Translations under genes and position numbers: made by a program
Shown here: positions 62,418 through 64,000 of the stretch, one piece after another
Layout: each line of letters opens with the position of its first letter
Position numbering within the stretch: the stretch's first letter is position 1
Source of the DNA: DASRDR01 sp044867785
Lineage (GTDB): Bacteria > Methylomirabilota > Methylomirabilia > Rokubacteriales > DASRDR01
Assembly: GCA_044867785.1 (NCBI GenBank)
Contig: JBIOVM010000053.1
Location: 9,312-73,311 of the forward strand
Reading direction: 5' to 3'
DNA length: 64,000 bases
The notes under the pieces: generated by a model
Told to the model about the DNA's origin: nothing
Seen by the model: the letters and a program-made list of their open reading frames with translations, nothing else
The model's database searches: none

Positions 62418-63083
62418 TCATCGGGCGCCGCCTCGGGCTCGGCGGGCGCGGCGCCCGGGCGTCCCCGCGCGGCCGCCGGTCTCCGGAACGTCCCGCAGCG
62501 CCGCCAGCGCCGCCCGGAACTCGCCGATCAGCGGATGGGCCGCGAGGCGCCCGCACGCCGCCGCGAGGTCCTCCAGCCGGCGGAGCTGAGGAGCTCGACC
62601 GCGCGTGAACATCCGCCAGGGGTCACCGAGGTCGGCGGCGCACACGAGGATGGACTGGATGTTGTCGATCTTGTCCGCGAGCGTGATCGCCTGCGCGGCC
62701 CAGCCCTTCCGCCGGAAGTGGGCGAGCGCTCGCGCCTTGCGCACCTCCCAGGACTTGGCCTTGTCGGGCTCGGAGCAGTCGCGCACGAGATCGGCGACCC
62801 GGCCGCCGAATCGCGCGGCGAGCTCCGCATGGGCGACGCGCGCGTCCTCCATGACGTCGTGGAGCGCGCCCGCGGCGACGATCGTGTTGTCGAAGCCGTG
62901 CCGGGCGAGGATCGCCGCCACGCCGGCCGGATGGCTCATGTAGGGCACGTCGAGGCCGGGGTACTTCCGCCGGTGAGTCCGGTGCCAGAGCGCCGCCCAG
63001 TCGAGCGCGCGCTTGACCAAGAGGCTCGGACCGTCGGGCGGCGCCCCCGCCACGTTCCCCGTGTGCATCGTGTCGTCCCTCAT
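62418..63083 (-). CDS. HD-domain phosphohydrolase, small SpoT/Mesh1-like
   Basis: 221 residues. The HD site reads HPAGVAAIL (His51), ALHDVMED (His75, Asp76, Glu79, Asp80) and later LADKIDNIQSIL with an Asp. This is the pattern of the (p)ppGpp hydrolase domain of RelA/SpoT proteins and small alarmone hydrolases. The synthetase, TGS and ACT domains are absent. It may hydrolyse (p)ppGpp or NADPH-like nucleotides. The C-terminal 40 residues are rich in Ala and Arg. Divergent from the LysR gene. Confidence 0.82.
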   Translation of the reverse strand: MRDDTMHTGNVAGAPPDGPSLLVKRALDWAALWHRTHRRKYPGLDVPYMSHPAGVAAILARHGFDNTIVAAGALHDVMEDARVAHAELAARFGGRVADLVRDCSEPDKAKSWEVRKARALAHFRRKGWAAQAITLADKIDNIQSILVCAADLGDPWRMFTRGRAPQLRRLEDLAAACGRLAAHPLIGEFRAALAALRDVPETGGRAGTPGRRARRARGGAR

Positions 63084-63181
63084 CGCGCGCCTCCTTTCGC
63101 CTCCACGATGCCGCCGGTCGAACCATCAATCCAATCAAATCACTTGAAGTAGATCGATCAGCCGTGTTGATGTATGGCCCG

Positions 63182-64000
63182 ATGAGCCTCGAGCTGCGGC
63201 ATCTCCGCGCGTTCGTCGCGGTCGCGCGGCACGGCAGCGTCGGCCGCGCCGCCCAGGCGCTCCGCCTGACCCAGCCGGGCGTGAGCATGACGCTCGGCGA
63301 GGTGACCCGCGCGCTGGGCGTCCGGCCCTTCGAGCGGCACGGTCGGGGGCTCCGGCTCTCGGCCGCGGGCCAGCTCCTCCTCGACCGCGCGGCCCCGCTC
63401 CTCGAGCAGGCGGAGCGGTTGCCGGCCGAGGTCCGGGAGGCGCTCACCGGGATCCCGCACGGCCCCGTCCGCGTCGGCGCGGGCGAGGGCGCGGTCCTCT
63501 ATCTCCTCCCGAGCCCGCTCCGCGCCTTCCGGTCGCGCCACCCCGCGGTGGACGTGGTCGTCCGGAACCAGCCCGGGGAGGACACGGCGGCCATGCTGCG
63601 AGCCGGCGAGCTGGATTTCGGCCTCCGCGGCTGGGAGCGGGCGCCGCGGGGCGTCGACTACCGGCCCGCGCTCCGGTTCGACCGCCTGGTCATCGCCCCC
63701 CGCGGGCACCCGGTGCTGCGCGCCCGCCCGTTGACCCTGGCCGCGCTGGCCGCGCATCCCCTCGTCCTGCCCTGGCCGCGCTCAACGCTGCGACAGGCGG
63801 TCGAGCGCGCCCTGGCCCGCGCGCGCGTGCCCTACCGCATCGCGTTGGAGGCCGGCGGCTGGGAGATCGTGAAGCGGTACGTGGCGCTCGGGTTCGGGAT
63901 CGGCATCGTCCCGGCCTACTGTCTCCGGCGCGGCGATCGGCTGGGCGGCCGTCCGGTCAGCCACCTCTTCGGGACGGAGACGTACGGGATCGCGACGGGC
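63182..64000 (+). CDS. LysR-family transcriptional regulator (3' partial)
   Basis: 273 codons up to the window end, no stop reached. The N-terminal winged helix-turn-helix reads LRHLRAFVAVARHGSVGRAAQ and LTQPGVSMTLGEV, followed by LGVRPFERHGRGLRLSAAGQ. The effector-binding domain begins at about residue 93 (GPVRVGAGEGAVLYLLP) with LDFGLRGWE and a late GFGIGIVPAYCL. It is divergent from the HD-domain gene by about 100 bases and could control it. LysR proteins are normally about 300 residues, so only the end is missing. Confidence 0.93.
   Translation, partial: MSLELRHLRAFVAVARHGSVGRAAQALRLTQPGVSMTLGEVTRALGVRPFERHGRGLRLSAAGQLLLDRAAPLLEQAERLPAEVREALTGIPHGPVRVGAGEGAVLYLLPSPLRAFRSRHPAVDVVVRNQPGEDTAAMLRAGELDFGLRGWERAPRGVDYRPALRFDRLVIAPRGHPVLRARPLTLAALAAHPLVLPWPRSTLRQAVERALARARVPYRIALEAGGWEIVKRYVALGFGIGIVPAYCLRRGDRLGGRPVSHLFGTETYGIATG

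Noticed and set aside
1..64000. CRISPR arrays, phage genes, biosynthetic gene clusters
   Set aside because: No regular repeat-spacer pattern, no phage structural or integrase genes, no synthases were found.

Overview
This is a 64 kb window of very GC-rich chromosomal DNA, roughly 70% by eye. It is dominated by ABC transporters for small organic molecules and by amide, peptide and C-N bond hydrolases. The gene mix (several dipeptide-type transporters with fused DppD-DppF ATPases, LLM-class flavin enzymes, M20 deacylases, ureohydrolases, a xanthine-dehydrogenase-type hydroxylase) resembles uncultured soil bacteria such as Candidatus Rokubacteria/Methylomirabilota. A proteobacterium cannot be excluded. 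There is no rRNA or core marker gene, so the placement is inference.

Layout. 1-1.4 kb: the end of a dipeptide-type transporter (dppB partial, dppC). 1.4-3.1 kb: a decayed patch with an IS110-like transposase tail, an N-terminally truncated PotC-like permease and a frameshifted, truncated ACMSD-like amidohydrolase. 3.2-7.8 kb (minus): an operon of sugar-type binding protein, two permeases and an amidohydrolase. 8.5-14.2 kb (minus): an XRE-cupin regulator, the three subunits of a molybdenum hydroxylase, a CoxG-like protein and a kynurenine-formamidase-type cyclase. 14.3-16.0 kb (plus): an SDR and a polysaccharide-deacetylase-family hydrolase, converging on an odd CbiX-like protein.

17.4-30.2 kb (plus): a long collinear cluster with a ureohydrolase, a DUF1989 protein, a RidA-like protein, a complete dipeptide-type transporter, a creatinase/DoeA-like M24 protein, a D-aminoacylase, an M20 deacylase and a second, unusual ureohydrolase. 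30.2-32.7 kb (minus): M28 and M20 peptidases. 32.9-44.8 kb (plus): a paralogous transporter operon followed by three M20 hydrolases, an argininosuccinate-lyase-family C-N lyase and an LLM flavin enzyme. These two clusters look like import-and-dismantle systems for nitrogen-rich, peptide-like or chelate-like compounds.

44.8-47.5 kb (minus): a TauABC/ThiXYZ-like transporter. 47.8-49.2 kb (plus): an LLM enzyme and a cupin. 49.3-53.9 kb (minus): a dipeptide-type binding protein, an iron-type alcohol dehydrogenase and two permeases, with no ATPase. 53.9-54.6 kb: the ruin of an LLM gene. 54.6-56.8 kb (minus): a DUF6282 hydrolase and an M20 hydrolase, divergent from an M20D amidohydrolase. 58.5-60 kb: an LLM enzyme and a frameshifted amino-acid permease fragment. 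60.2-60.9 kb: a VapBC module with a palindrome over its promoter. Then come tRNA-Asp with a terminator hairpin, an MFS exporter, an HD-domain protein and a LysR regulator cut by the window end.
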